64,000 nucleotides of DNA from Sphingomonas natans (GTDB taxonomy: Bacteria; Pseudomonadota; Alphaproteobacteria; Sphingomonadales; Sphingomonadaceae), in the NCBI RefSeq assembly GCF_030546695.1, contig NZ_JAUOTP010000003.1, forward strand, positions 310,001-374,000, in the 5' to 3' direction. Positions 44,128-54,080 of this stretch are shown in pieces. The notes under the pieces were generated by a model. It ran no database searches. It had not been told where the DNA came from and was given only the letters and a program-made list of their open reading frames with translations. Position 1 is the first letter of the stretch. Each line of letters opens with the position of its first letter. The position numbers and the translations under genes were made by a program.

Positions 44128-44385
44128 ATGGCTGACTGGTCCGATGACCGCATCAACCCTGCCACCGGCTTGGTGATGAGAAATAATGGCGTCGACAGCG
44201 GCGGCAATCTGTATGGCATGGCTCCGGCGCCGTTCGGCGACATCGCGCCCTTTCCTGCGCCCACGACAGAGTCTGATGTTCCGTTCCGCGACATGCCCCT
44301 CGCGCGTCGGCTATTCATTACGTCGTTTGCTTTGCTGGTCGTGAGCATCATCGTTTGGAACCTCCTCCAGAAGGCAATCCTCTAA
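44128..44385 (+). CDS. Small membrane protein next to traG
   Basis: 85 aa from ATG 44128 after GAGGGAGG. It starts MADWSDDRINPATGLVMRNN and ends with one membrane span (LFITSFALLVVSIIVWNLL). The function is unknown. It converges with traG, and the stop codons overlap by 4 nt. Proximity suggests an accessory role at the transfer apparatus or entry exclusion, unproven. Confidence 0.55.
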   Translation: MADWSDDRINPATGLVMRNNGVDSGGNLYGMAPAPFGDIAPFPAPTTESDVPFRDMPLARRLFITSFALLVVSIIVWNLLQKAIL

Positions 44386-47186
44386 CGACGCTCGTTTAGC
44401 GGGCGGTCACGGAGCGGCGAGAGCGGCACTCGAGGCGCAAGCTCGCGATCGACTTGCGCCTCGACATCATCGGTCTGACCTTCAATGCCCGGCCGACGCG
44501 TGGTCGCGATGCGGTTCGCCGCGTCGAACCCACCAGTCTGACTAGCTTGAGCGGCCTCAACCTGCTCAAAGACATGGCCGGCCCGTTCGCGCGCAGCCTG
44601 CCCGATCGGTGCACCAACTCCTGCGCCGCCTACCTGGCCAAGATCACCGCGGGCCGCCCGCTCGACGCCGGCGGTCGACCGCACTGCGGGCCCCTGCACA
44701 TCCATAGCTGGCGCCTTGATGTAAGCGTCGGCTTCGGAACGTAGTTCGTCGCGGTAGCTGGCGATGAAGCGACCAATCAGGCGCTCGCGCTGACCGCTGA
44801 TCTGGGGGTCGCTTGTCGTCCAGTCGTCGCGCCTGTCCGGGTCGAAACGCTGACTAGCCGGCCCGTAGATCTCGTGATGCGCATCCATTTCGGCACGCGC
44901 CCACGTCCGCATCCTATCTTGGAGCGCAACGCTCGTGGAAATCCCATCGGAGTCGCGCAGGGAATGACTCTTTTCAAGCCGGCTGCCAGCGTCCATGTAC
45001 CGGGCGGCTTCGCGACTTGCCTCCGTCGACTTCGTCCGGCTGGCGCTAATACCGGACGCAGACGATGAGAGCTGACTATTCGTGGTCTCGGTGGCCGCCC
45101 GCTGAAACGCGTCGCTGCTTCGATCCCAATGATTATCGCGCGCCCAGGTGCTCGCAGTATCCCGAAGGCTGGCTGTGTCCACGCTTCGGGTCTTTCCGAG
45201 AGTGTCCTGCCACTGCCAATGCTGGCTCGCCTTTGCGCCGACCCCGACGTTGGCGCCTAAAAGGCTCTTGCTAAAGCCGAGACTCCCTTCGACACCCAAC
45301 AGGGATGCGCTGGAGTAATTGTCCGCCTCAACCTTTGACAAACCGTGTTTATCTTGCAGCGTCTGGCTGAGACTATCCCGAGCGGAGAATCCGGTCCGAA
45401 GAGCGGAAAGCTCCGAACTCCCCACGCCGAGGCTGTCAGAAGTCCCATGCGCAACCCGATTTTCCATGTTTCGAAAGTTCTGGAGCATCGTCGCGGTCGA
45501 CTCCCGCGCGGTCTCGGTTGCCCGCTGCCCCTGCGTTTGGAAAGACGACGCCACATCTGCGACCGCATAGTCTGCGGCTTGAGTGAGCTGCGCGCCGAAC
45601 GGCACCTTCGACATCGGCACATCGACCGAGGACGATCCGTCGGCATAGCTTGTCACCGTGCTGCCGAACCGCGTGGTGTCGCCCAAAGTGGCATAACCGC
45701 CGCCATAATGGCCCGCCGTCGACCAGGCGCCGCTCTGGCGATTGTTGAACGACAGGTTTTCGAGGCTCGTGTTGCCGAAGGCAATGTTTCCGGTGGCGGC
45801 TTCACGACCGGCCTCTTCGGCCGCGTTCTGGCTGGGCGCGAGGAAGCTCGTGGCGTGCCCCGAGATCGCCATTGCCCCTCGCGCCATGCCGGCGGCGATG
45901 AATGGTATCGATGCAACGAGGTAGCCGGCGAGGACCGCCGTGTTCGCGTTGATCGAAGCCATGTCGTTGAACGAGAGCATCGAGAGCTTCGCGGTCGAAG
46001 CGAGCTGAGTATGTTCTCGCAACGTCACGACCATGTTCAAGATGACATATAGCGGCCCCCAGGCGGCGAGGTAGAAGAAGCCGGTGACATAGCCCCGCAG
46101 CGCCCCAACCCCTGTGCCGGGCATGAGAAACAGCGGGAATATGATCGGAAACAGCGCGTAAAAGACGACGGTCAGCACGACGCAGAGGATCGGAACCCAT
46201 TCCATCGCATTGTGCGCCACCGCCTGGTAGGTATTGCGCGTCTGGATGGACGCACGGGTCTGCGCATACACGTCGGTTGAAGAACCGCCCGCCGCTGCGA
46301 CCTGCGTACTGATCGACTGCTGAAGTGCGTTGATCGAGAGCGTCTGCTTCATCAGGTGGCTCGCGTCCTTGGACACGCCGGTCAGGTAATTGTAGGCGAT
46401 AGGCAGATCAGCGAAGAGCTTCGCCTTGGCCGCCGCGTCGGTCATACCGGGATAGAACCTGCGACTGATGCGCGAGCCCATGCCATCGATTACGCCGTCC
46501 CAGCCAGCGGTGAGCGCGTTATAGCCGTCCCGGCAGCTCTTGATCTCCGAGGTCGAACCGCCGGCGGAGGTCGCCGATACAAACATCATCGACCGAGCCT
46601 GACTGCCCGGCCCTACCGCCGCCCACACGTCGTCGGCATCGGCGATGTCCGTCCAGTTCTTCAGGCCAAGCTGGAGATCGTAGAAGGTGCATTGCCGATA
46701 ATATTCGTCGACGTTCGAGGCGAAATACGGGTCGCTGATGCTCAACCCCTGCGTCGCTTCCATGAGACGCGACCCATAGATCATGCCGTTCTTGCTGTAG
46801 TTGAGATCGTCCGGCATGCCGAAGACCACCTCTGATGTCCGAACCAGGTAATCTCCAATCTGGCTCGTGAAGCCCGCGACCGCCGCGAGGCCTAGCGGCA
46901 CGTTCTCGACATGTGACGCGGCGAGACTGGGATTGATCCGATCGATGACCTGCACGTCCATGCGAGGGACCATCAGGCACATGTACATCAGCGTGGCCTG
47001 CAGGAACCAATTGAGCCAGGCACGCCAGTCGTGATTGAACGCCACCACCATCAGCGACATCGCAAACGCCATCACGAGCACGCATTGCAGCATACTCTTG
47101 TAACCGCCGCCACCCGTCCAGGCAGCAACGGCGTTGAAGACATTGACGATGTACTCGCCGCCCCCGACCGTGATGACCTCAAACAT
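44382..47186 (-). CDS. traG: Mating-pair stabilisation protein TraG
   Basis: 934 aa. N-terminal membrane segments (SMLQCVLVMAFAMSLMVVAF; ILCVVLTVVFYALFPIIFPL) match the TraG N-terminal domain of F-type systems. The C-terminal 450 residues are soluble, Ser/Thr/Ala-rich and helical. In F, the N-part is needed for pilus assembly and the C-part for mating-pair stabilisation and entry exclusion. It is the last gene of the operon, after traH by a 25-nt gap. Confidence 0.93.
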   Translation of the reverse strand: MFEVITVGGGEYIVNVFNAVAAWTGGGGYKSMLQCVLVMAFAMSLMVVAFNHDWRAWLNWFLQATLMYMCLMVPRMDVQVIDRINPSLAASHVENVPLGLAAVAGFTSQIGDYLVRTSEVVFGMPDDLNYSKNGMIYGSRLMEATQGLSISDPYFASNVDEYYRQCTFYDLQLGLKNWTDIADADDVWAAVGPGSQARSMMFVSATSAGGSTSEIKSCRDGYNALTAGWDGVIDGMGSRISRRFYPGMTDAAAKAKLFADLPIAYNYLTGVSKDASHLMKQTLSINALQQSISTQVAAAGGSSTDVYAQTRASIQTRNTYQAVAHNAMEWVPILCVVLTVVFYALFPIIFPLFLMPGTGVGALRGYVTGFFYLAAWGPLYVILNMVVTLREHTQLASTAKLSMLSFNDMASINANTAVLAGYLVASIPFIAAGMARGAMAISGHATSFLAPSQNAAEEAGREAATGNIAFGNTSLENLSFNNRQSGAWSTAGHYGGGYATLGDTTRFGSTVTSYADGSSSVDVPMSKVPFGAQLTQAADYAVADVASSFQTQGQRATETARESTATMLQNFRNMENRVAHGTSDSLGVGSSELSALRTGFSARDSLSQTLQDKHGLSKVEADNYSSASLLGVEGSLGFSKSLLGANVGVGAKASQHWQWQDTLGKTRSVDTASLRDTASTWARDNHWDRSSDAFQRAATETTNSQLSSSASGISASRTKSTEASREAARYMDAGSRLEKSHSLRDSDGISTSVALQDRMRTWARAEMDAHHEIYGPASQRFDPDRRDDWTTSDPQISGQRERLIGRFIASYRDELRSEADAYIKAPAMDVQGPAVRSTAGVERAARGDLGQVGGAGVGAPIGQAARERAGHVFEQVEAAQASQTGGFDAANRIATTRRPGIEGQTDDVEAQVDRELAPRVPLSPLRDRPLNERR

Positions 47187-47211
47187 GGTGGGCCCCCTCC
47201 CCTCCCCGTGC

Positions 47212-48735
47212 TCAGCGCATCGTCATCGCGGAGACACCCCTCGACCAATCGAGCGACGCGTTCAGCGCCGGGCTCATCTGCGATTGGAGAATGCTTTCGA
47301 TGAAGGAGGTCCGCTGGACGATCGCCAGCGTCTCCTGCACCTTGCCCTGATTCACGTGCTGCTGGTCCGCGAGGATGTTTCGCGACCGATCGAGCTGCGA
47401 GGCCCATAAGGAAAGTTTGGTATCCTCGACGCCGACCAGGCTGGTGCGCCCGCGCTGCACCTCGTCGCTGAACTCCTTGAGCATCGCGAACAGCAGATCG
47501 ACCGAGGTGATTTCGGCCAAGCTGTCTTTGTCACCGGTGTAGATCCCGCGCCCATAGGCCGCGTTCACGGTCAGAATTTTGTAGAGGGGGATCGAGGCGA
47601 CCTGGAGCAGATTTTGGGCCGCCGCGAGATCGCTACCGGCCAGAGGGGCGTCGGTGTTGATCGACGTGATCATCTTGTCGATCAGTTCCGAGACCCGCGC
47701 TTTGAGCGGCTTGGAGAGCGTTGGCGCGTCTACCATCGTGTAGCTCAGGCAGGTGGTATCGTCGTCGCAGCGCATAACCTTGATACCGCTCGACGTGGTG
47801 CCATCCAGCAGCAGGCGTCCGACATTGGCATCGCCGGCGACCAAATCGAAGCTGGCAGGCTCGTCCTTCGTCTTGCCCGGGATGTAGATCGCGGTGCCGA
47901 CGAGCGTCATCGCGAACTCGGCGAGTTGCCGATCGAAGCTCCCCCCTTGATTGAAGAGCGGCGCCTTCTTCAGGCTTTCCCACGTGAAGTTGCGCGCAAC
48001 CATCGGCGACGCATCTTTCAGGTTGGGATCTCCGGCCGCAGCGTCAGCGGCGCTCGCGCGCTCGCCCTTGTTGCCGCAGCCATGCATCGAGGCGGCCGCG
48101 TCGGAGAAGATCCCCTTGAAGGGTGCGATCGTCTCGCAGAAGTTCCGATCGGCTAGGTCGCTCTTGCCCGCCACCGTGTTCACGAGCCCCTGAGCGAGTT
48201 GGCAGCTGTTCAACGTCGCGTTGTTCATCTGCTGAGCCCGCTGCGACAGGTCGGACATGGTCGCCCCGCATTCCGGGCAGAGCGTATCGATCGCCAGCTT
48301 GAACGCGAAGCCGACCGCGTTGTTCGCGACGGCCTTCAGCATCGCCACGATTTCGGACGAGTTCACGAACGAGAAACTGCCCGCGAACAGGTCGATGCCA
48401 CCGCACCCGGCCCGATAGCCAGGAAGCTGGATGCTCGCCGGGTTCAATGTCTTTTGCGGGAAGCGTGTGTAGATGTTGCCCAGACTGTAATAGCCCGCCC
48501 GCTGCCCGTTATAGGCGGACGGACCGGAGACGTTCGCCGCGGCCCCCATCGAATTGAAATAGCTTTCCATGGCGCCGTTCACATCCGCCGATGCCGGCGA
48601 GAACGGCGCCGCCAGTAGTCCGATCAAAGCAAGCAGCGTGGGTATTCGGCGGAGGACGCCCCGAGCCGACGCCATCTGCGCGTCGAGCGCGCGGCGGACG
48701 TGGATGGCGCGGAAGCAGTGCGGCATGCGGTCCAT
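47212..48735 (-). CDS. traH: Conjugal pilus assembly protein TraH
   Basis: 507 aa. The signal peptide (IPTLLALIGLLAAPFSPASA) suggests the real start is the Met at about 48675 rather than 48735. Family features: GYYSLGNIYTRFPQKTLNPA, CGGIDLFAGSFSFVNSSEIV and LCPECGATMSDL. TraH is periplasmic and joins TraF, TraW, TraU and TrbC in pilus extension and retraction. It lies 12 nt after traF. Confidence 0.93.
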   Translation of the reverse strand: MDRMPHCFRAIHVRRALDAQMASARGVLRRIPTLLALIGLLAAPFSPASADVNGAMESYFNSMGAAANVSGPSAYNGQRAGYYSLGNIYTRFPQKTLNPASIQLPGYRAGCGGIDLFAGSFSFVNSSEIVAMLKAVANNAVGFAFKLAIDTLCPECGATMSDLSQRAQQMNNATLNSCQLAQGLVNTVAGKSDLADRNFCETIAPFKGIFSDAAASMHGCGNKGERASAADAAAGDPNLKDASPMVARNFTWESLKKAPLFNQGGSFDRQLAEFAMTLVGTAIYIPGKTKDEPASFDLVAGDANVGRLLLDGTTSSGIKVMRCDDDTTCLSYTMVDAPTLSKPLKARVSELIDKMITSINTDAPLAGSDLAAAQNLLQVASIPLYKILTVNAAYGRGIYTGDKDSLAEITSVDLLFAMLKEFSDEVQRGRTSLVGVEDTKLSLWASQLDRSRNILADQQHVNQGKVQETLAIVQRTSFIESILQSQMSPALNASLDWSRGVSAMTMR

Positions 48736-48747
48736 GGCGGATGACCT

Positions 48748-49584
48748 TTAGAAATCGCGACCTGGCTGGGTCTCGGTGAGGGTGAAGATCCGGTCCATCA
48801 GTTCATCGGCAGCCATCACGCCGTATCCGACCGGGATGACGCGGCGCGTCTTGGTGTCGAACAGCACCACAGCGGGGGTCACCTTGTCGGTGAGGCCCAT
48901 GCGCTCACGCTGACCGCTATCGACGACGTAATTGCGGAAGACCGGAGATGGTCCGCCATCGGTCGAAACCGCCATCACGCTCAGGTTATGGCTGTCGGCC
49001 ACCGATTTGAGGATTGGCGAGAAGATCTCGCAGGCACCGCAGGACTGCGCGAAGAAATAGAACAGGCCGTATCGTTGGCTCAGGCGGACCAGGGCGCGAT
49101 CGCGATCGACCTTGCGATCGTCGAGCCATTCCCGCTTTCCGAGCGTGTTGACCGGGCGCTGCAGCGTGTAATCCAGGCTCGGATCCTGCCAGACCGCACG
49201 CTGCCACATGTCCGCGAACATGCTGGAGCGATCGAGTTGGGCGCGCTGGAAACGGACGTAAGCGGTGATGTTCTCCTGACTTGGCTCAAGGATCGCCCTC
49301 GCCTTCAACTCGCGGAGTTCCGTCGTAATTCGCTCCATCCGCTCGGCCGCGGTGGGAGTCGGCGCGACCGCCGGCGCATCTGGGCGATCCTTCGGTTTGG
49401 GCATCGAGCAATAAAACCAGGTCCCGAGCTTTCGCTCCTGGCAATAGAAGCGATCGTCGCTGTCGGTTGGAGCGACGCCGTCGCTCTGGCCGGCGATCGC
49501 GGCGGAGGGACCGGCCATCAGCGACGCCAACATAAGAAATATGGCCCCGGCGACGCGGCCGCACATTCGCGGAATGCACATCAT
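48748..49584 (-). CDS. traF: TraF, thioredoxin-like pilus assembly protein
   Basis: About 278 aa from ATG 49584 (GGGAG upstream), with a signal peptide (FLMLASLMAGPSAAIAG). Features: FYCQERKLGTWFYC, DRDRALVRLSQRYGLFYFFA and the CxxC site QSCGACEIF. F TraF itself lacks the CxxC, so this version may be redox-active. It likely handles disulfides of TraH, TraU and TraN in the periplasm. Confidence 0.9.
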   Translation of the reverse strand: MMCIPRMCGRVAGAIFLMLASLMAGPSAAIAGQSDGVAPTDSDDRFYCQERKLGTWFYCSMPKPKDRPDAPAVAPTPTAAERMERITTELRELKARAILEPSQENITAYVRFQRAQLDRSSMFADMWQRAVWQDPSLDYTLQRPVNTLGKREWLDDRKVDRDRALVRLSQRYGLFYFFAQSCGACEIFSPILKSVADSHNLSVMAVSTDGGPSPVFRNYVVDSGQRERMGLTDKVTPAVVLFDTKTRRVIPVGYGVMAADELMDRIFTLTETQPGRDF

Positions 49585-49585
49585 T

Positions 49586-49918
49586 TCATCTCCCGCTCGA
49601 AGTGGCACGGGGGCCAAGATGGTCCACAAGAATGGCTTCGAGTGTGTCCGCGCCATCGGTGGAGTGCCGCTCGCTCCCGACATTCGCGAGGCGCATGGTG
49701 CGAAGCTGCTGCGTCGCAATCGACCATGTCAGGGCGCCAATGGGGCGTTCCTTCGCGCCACCGCCGCCGAAGGCGCCGGTGCAGCGAAACACCGTACCAG
49801 TCCGATCGGCGTGACATGTGCGAGCGCCAGCGGGTGCAGCGGTGACGTCCGCTGCGGAGACGAACTGGAGGACGAAAAGCAGTGGGCCTTGAACGAGCAG
49901 GTCTGAGATGCGCATCAT
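49586..49918 (-). CDS. Small hypothetical exported protein in tra operon
   Basis: 110 aa starting MMRISDLLVQGPLLFVLQFV. The N-terminus is a likely signal peptide ending near VSAADVTAA. Two Cys (TCHADRTGTVFRC) may form a disulfide. No family is recognised. It overlaps the upstream gene (ATGA) and ends 1 nt before traF, so it belongs to the operon. Confidence 0.6.
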   Translation of the reverse strand: MMRISDLLVQGPLLFVLQFVSAADVTAAPAGARTCHADRTGTVFRCTGAFGGGGAKERPIGALTWSIATQQLRTMRLANVGSERHSTDGADTLEAILVDHLGPRATSSGR

Positions 49919-50358
49919 TCCGTCTCCTTCTTGGGACCGAAGAGCTTGTCCGGGTCCACGATGAAGTCCTTGGTGATGGGGTCGACGATCGCGTCGAGGT
50001 TCGCGGTGGCCAGTTGCCATAAGGCGGCGAGCGAAAAGCGGTTCTGTCCGCCATCCACAAGGCGCATGAAGCCGAAGAAGACGCGCTCGAACGTCGCTTG
50101 CCCGGCGCGTGTCATGACGTAGTGACTGGGCTTTTTGGGGTGGAGCGCGATGTGCTCACACTCGAGCATCCGGGTGAATGTCGATTGGAGGTCGTCCGGC
50201 TCGACCCTGGTCCGGAAATAGTGCCCGATATCGGCGGCCGTGCTCTCCACGGTATATCCGCCCGACCGAAAGAGGCCGAACGCCACGGCCATATCCAAGA
50301 AGGACGCCCTTCTCGCCATGTCGATGGTGCAATCCACGAATGAGATCCCCCCAGTCAT
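49915..50358 (-). CDS. Hypothetical winged-helix-like protein in tra operon
   Basis: 147 aa. There is no signal peptide; VAFGLFRSGGYTVESTAADI, then HPKKPSHYVMTRAGQATFER reads as a winged helix. A cytosolic DNA-binding-type protein inside a periplasmic assembly operon is unexpected; it could regulate the operon. It overlaps traN and the next gene by 4 nt each. Confidence 0.6.
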   Translation of the reverse strand: MTGGISFVDCTIDMARRASFLDMAVAFGLFRSGGYTVESTAADIGHYFRTRVEPDDLQSTFTRMLECEHIALHPKKPSHYVMTRAGQATFERVFFGFMRLVDGGQNRFSLAALWQLATANLDAIVDPITKDFIVDPDKLFGPKKETE

Positions 50359-52109
50359 AGGTGCGCGCTGGAATATTCGTTGATGCGGTTCTGGACTTCG
50401 GTGGCGGTCTGCAATTCATCGGGCAGCCTTGCCGCCTCCACGAACTCAGCCATGACCTCCGCGAAATCGAGCCGGCTCAGGTCGAGATGCGCGAATTGGT
50501 CGACCGTGAAGCCTTCGCATTTGGCCGACTTAGCGCTGCCGAAACCAAGCCCGAGCTGCGGTCGGCCCTGCTCCTGAATGATCCGGGCAAGCTTGCTGCC
50601 GTAGCAGCAGTGCGCCTCTTTCTTCTTCGTGCAGATCCCGAGCACGGACGAGGAACAATAGGTGCCAACATAATGGCATAGCCCCTTCTCGCGCTTGTCC
50701 TTGAGCACCTTGTCTTCGCTGCCGCAGCCACCGCCAATGATCGGAATTCCGCGCGGCGCGCAGCAATTCGTGATCCCGAAAATCGTTTTCGAGCAGGTGT
50801 CGCGCGTGCCCTTGAAGATCGTCAGATTGGCGGGGTCGAGCGCGTGGCTCGCGTCGGCAACGGAGTTGAGCGCCATGACCGCCTGCCCGAATTCGGTGTT
50901 GGGCGTACGCTCGATCGTTTCGCATTCACCGTTGATGCAGTAGACGTCGCCGTCGCAAATATACTGCTGCTCGGCCGAAATCGTGTCGGGCACCGGGCAT
51001 CTATAGACCTCGTCGGTGACCTGGCATGGCGCTTGGGGCGGATCGTCCAGACACTGTTCGCGAACGAAGCTGCACTCCGGCCTGCTCTCGAGAACACCGC
51101 AGTCATTCGCCGCCGAAAGGCGATGGCATGAATAGGTCCGTTGCCACTGCCAACACGCCCTCGTGACCGCCGCGCCGTTGATCGTTCGCGTCTCCGGACT
51201 AGCATCGACGCAAATCTCCGAAGCGAGGTCGCAGGTCAGGCTCGCGGTCGCCGCGTTGCAGCTGCCTTCATCCTTCCTGTCGCTGATCTCCCCGCCCACT
51301 GTCTCCACCGTGTAAGGTCGACTTACCGAGGCGGTGTCGCACTCGTAGGTGATCTCCTCGCCCTCTTCGAGATCGGGCTCGAAGCACTTGGTGATCGTGC
51401 CCTGACGACAGACGTCGTAAAAGACCGTTTGCCGCGAACGCTCCCGACACACACCACTGGCGACGACGGCGTTGAATGCTGGCTGGCAACGACGGGCGCT
51501 GTTGTCGGCCGCGCGGGGCGGCTGGCTTGACCAGTTTTCGCAGGTGTACACGTATTTCGAGCTGCCCGGGGTCACGGTCACCACGAGCGGTACGCGGCAG
51601 ATCGGCGATGACTCCTCAATCTTGGTGCCGGTGTTGCAAGTGACCTCGTCATAAATCGTGCCACCGCTGCCCGGAGGCAGCGGCTTGCAGCTGCCTTCGG
51701 CGCCGTCGGTATAATTGCTGACGAGCGACTTCGGATCGTCCTGGATGTCGAGCGACCGGGCGACCACGGCGTCCAGATCGGGCTTCTGGAATTTCGCGCG
51801 GGTGTTCATGCTGTCCTGCATCTGCCCATAGGCAGCGCTACTGGCGGCCGCCGCCTCTCCGGAGGCATGCAGATTGTCGGGATCGTTATAAAGCGCGGCC
51901 TCCGCTGGTGTCCCCGCCTGATAGTTCGGCAGATTGTTCGGCGTTGGCCCGTTCGTCGCGGTCGCTTTGACGCCCGGAATGAGCGTCTTAGCAAACGCCT
52001 TCGCATCGGCCTTCACCTGCTCCGGGGTTTGCTGCGCCAACACGGCCGCCGAGCCGAACAGCGCCAGCCCACCGCATAGCCCCGCGAAGAAGCGGCCCGC
52101 CCCGCTCAC
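50355..52109 (-). CDS. traN: Mating-pair stabilisation protein TraN
   Basis: 584 aa from GTG 52109, with a signal peptide (GLCGGLALFGSAAVLA). It is very Cys-rich, with repeated C-x-n-C pairs from residue 140 on (CRVPLVVTVTPGSSKYVYTC, ITNCCAPRGIPIIGGGCGS), as in TraN outer-membrane adhesins that contact the recipient. It starts in overlap with the 62-aa gene (GTGA). The variable middle region presumably sets recipient preference. Confidence 0.9.
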   Translation of the reverse strand: MSGAGRFFAGLCGGLALFGSAAVLAQQTPEQVKADAKAFAKTLIPGVKATATNGPTPNNLPNYQAGTPAEAALYNDPDNLHASGEAAAASSAAYGQMQDSMNTRAKFQKPDLDAVVARSLDIQDDPKSLVSNYTDGAEGSCKPLPPGSGGTIYDEVTCNTGTKIEESSPICRVPLVVTVTPGSSKYVYTCENWSSQPPRAADNSARRCQPAFNAVVASGVCRERSRQTVFYDVCRQGTITKCFEPDLEEGEEITYECDTASVSRPYTVETVGGEISDRKDEGSCNAATASLTCDLASEICVDASPETRTINGAAVTRACWQWQRTYSCHRLSAANDCGVLESRPECSFVREQCLDDPPQAPCQVTDEVYRCPVPDTISAEQQYICDGDVYCINGECETIERTPNTEFGQAVMALNSVADASHALDPANLTIFKGTRDTCSKTIFGITNCCAPRGIPIIGGGCGSEDKVLKDKREKGLCHYVGTYCSSSVLGICTKKKEAHCCYGSKLARIIQEQGRPQLGLGFGSAKSAKCEGFTVDQFAHLDLSRLDFAEVMAEFVEAARLPDELQTATEVQNRINEYSSAHL

Positions 52110-52294
52110 CGTCCGGTCCAGTGATGAAGAAGTGCACCGTGCTCCTGAACCGCCAAATAGCTGGATGGTAGCCAGACCGCGCCCAAGGCGGCCGCGATCA
52201 GGCGGATAGCGTATCTACTGGCGACGCCGGCCAGTCTCACTCCGGAAGAGCCGACCATCCCGCAAAGTGCGGCAGAGGCGAGCATTGCGGTCAT
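52106..52294 (-). CDS. 62-aa small membrane protein
   Basis: Starts MTAMLASAALCGMVGSSGVR, with a hydrophobic stretch (YAIRLIAAALGAVWLPSSYL). It overlaps trbC and traN by 4 nt each, which supports it being real. It is easy to miss by size cutoffs. No family is recognised. Confidence 0.55.
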   Translation of the reverse strand: MTAMLASAALCGMVGSSGVRLAGVASRYAIRLIAAALGAVWLPSSYLAVQEHGALLHHWTGR

Positions 52295-53067
52295 TGTCGC
52301 TCAAGCTTCTCGAGCGATGCGAGGTAGATCTTGGCGATCGCGGCGCCAGGCCCGCCACCCTGAGCAAAGGTGCGCAGCGCGTAAGACGGGGTAACGTTGC
52401 CCGCCATTCGGTCATGGGGCGGAACGACGGTCTGGCAGGTGAAGCCGTCGCAGGGTCTGAAGTCCGTCGAGACGACAACATATGTCGGTACCGCCTCGAT
52501 TGCGAAGGCGCGGAACAGGCGCGGATCGATTCCCACCCCGCTCAGACGCTGCCCCTTGTCGATCGCCTTACCGAGCCCGGCCAGAAACGCTTTCGAACTG
52601 TTTTGCGGGAAGCCGCGAAAGACGACGATGCCGCCCGAGCCGCCAACTTCGCGCATGAGCTGGCGCAGCGAGGCGGGCGGCATCGAGAGCGAGGCGAAAG
52701 CGATAAAGCGCGGCTGCGCCTCTTTGCTGGCTCGCGCGACGGCATCGTTGTCGGCCAACATCTGGTCCAGGCTCAGACCGTTGCGACCATCGCTCAAACC
52801 GCGGGGATCCGCTTTCACGCGCGCCGCATTCTCCACCGCCGTTGCCCGAGCATCCGCCGCCTGCTCGCGGACCGCATCGCCCCGCCGGGCGACCTCACGC
52901 GCAAAGGCAGCCTGCTCCTTTTCCTGCTCGGCGGCGCGTGCCCGGATTTTGGCAATGTCCATGCCGTCGATCGTCTGATCGACGCTGGGCGATGCGAGCG
53001 CTGCCATCGCCGCGGCCGCGATGCCGACGAGGCTCGTGACGATAATGGAGCGCCGAGACGGTCTCAT
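52291..53067 (-). CDS. trbC: Type-F pilus assembly protein TrbC
   Basis: 258 aa from ATG 53067, overlapping the traU stop; a longer open frame upstream is antisense noise over traU. Signal region SIIVTSLVGIAAAAMAALAS; a coiled segment; then the TrbC domain PRFIAFASLSMPPASLRQLM, GGIVVFRGFP and VPTYVVVSTDF. Periplasmic, needed for pilus assembly with TraW. Confidence 0.9.
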   Translation of the reverse strand: MRPSRRSIIVTSLVGIAAAAMAALASPSVDQTIDGMDIAKIRARAAEQEKEQAAFAREVARRGDAVREQAADARATAVENAARVKADPRGLSDGRNGLSLDQMLADNDAVARASKEAQPRFIAFASLSMPPASLRQLMREVGGSGGIVVFRGFPQNSSKAFLAGLGKAIDKGQRLSGVGIDPRLFRAFAIEAVPTYVVVSTDFRPCDGFTCQTVVPPHDRMAGNVTPSYALRTFAQGGGPGAAIAKIYLASLEKLERQ

Positions 53068-54080
53068 AGCGCACAACAGTTTCGCTTGCGCCAGACCAGA
53101 TACCCCATGTCCTCGCCGATCGCAGGCACCACCTTGGCAGCGCCGGATATGGTCGTGGCCGCGCCAATCGGCGGGCAGGCGTCGAGCCCCGCGGTCCCTG
53201 GGATGGGGTTGGTCAGCTGGAGCCGATATTGCGACTTCCGCATGATCGGCATCGGATAGTAGCCGCAAAGCCCGGTTCCCCCGAGGCTGCCCCACAGGAT
53301 GCCCTCGCGATGCAGCTTCAGCATGAAGCGGCTGAGCGCGAGACGGCTTCCCTGGACGTGCCCCCATTGGGCTGCGATATTCCCATTCAGCGGGTACATC
53401 GTGCCCTGGCAGCCCGCACACCAGAACAGCGGGTCCGTCGGCAAACGGACGGTCGCCGCGGCGCAATCCGCCGCGCACGCTGCCACCGCGATCGGGTTTG
53501 CGAAAATCGCCGCTTCGGGATTGAGGATCGTGGTGAGCTCGGAATCCTGCCAGAGCGGATCGAGTTCGGTGATGTACGCGATGTCCATGCCGCCGCTGAT
53601 CTCGAGGCATGTGAAATCGACCACCATCTGGAGCCAGGAGATCAGTGGGTACATGTACCAGTGAATGTTCCATCCACCGGTATTCTGGTTGTTCCCCCCC
53701 TTCTGCGACGAATGGGTGAATTGCTTTTGCCCAATTCTGAGCGCGGGCGCGATGTTGATCCCGCCGAGATTGACGAAGCACCATGGCTTCATCGTCACGT
53801 CGGCCAAGCGGATCGGCTCCCAGAATCCAATGGCGATGCCAACGCGCGGAATTGGCGTACCGCACGCACAAATCGGGAGGTCTGGATTGGGCGTATCCGG
53901 ACGGGTGCCAGGCCAAACGGGCAATCCACCGACCGAGAGCGGGAAGAGGCAACTCCAGCAGACGTCGGTGATCGGGTTGACGAAGTGACCGGTGCAGAGA
54001 CCGGCCGCCCGCGCTGGCGTAGACGCGACCCCGCTAATGCCGAGCGCGAGCGCAGCGAACAGGCCAAGCAGCCGCCTCAC
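53064..54080 (-). CDS. traU: Conjugal pilus assembly protein TraU
   Basis: 338 aa from GTG 54080, with a signal peptide (LLGLFAALALGISGVASTPA). TraU hallmarks: HFVNPITDVCWSCLFPLSVG, GWNIHWYMYPLISWLQMVVD, CAADCAAA and CAGCQGTMYPLNGNI. Cys-rich and periplasmic. It overlaps the 108-aa gene and trbC by 4 nt. Confidence 0.95.
   Translation of the reverse strand: MRRLLGLFAALALGISGVASTPARAAGLCTGHFVNPITDVCWSCLFPLSVGGLPVWPGTRPDTPNPDLPICACGTPIPRVGIAIGFWEPIRLADVTMKPWCFVNLGGINIAPALRIGQKQFTHSSQKGGNNQNTGGWNIHWYMYPLISWLQMVVDFTCLEISGGMDIAYITELDPLWQDSELTTILNPEAAIFANPIAVAACAADCAAATVRLPTDPLFWCAGCQGTMYPLNGNIAAQWGHVQGSRLALSRFMLKLHREGILWGSLGGTGLCGYYPMPIMRKSQYRLQLTNPIPGTAGLDACPPIGAATTISGAAKVVPAIGEDMGYLVWRKRNCCAL

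Noticed and set aside
52291-53952. A 553-aa minus-strand frame ending in TrbC
   Set aside because: The upstream 300 codons are Arg/Pro-rich and lie antiparallel-frame over traU, which has clear family motifs. TrbC starts at 53067 in a 4-nt overlap with traU.
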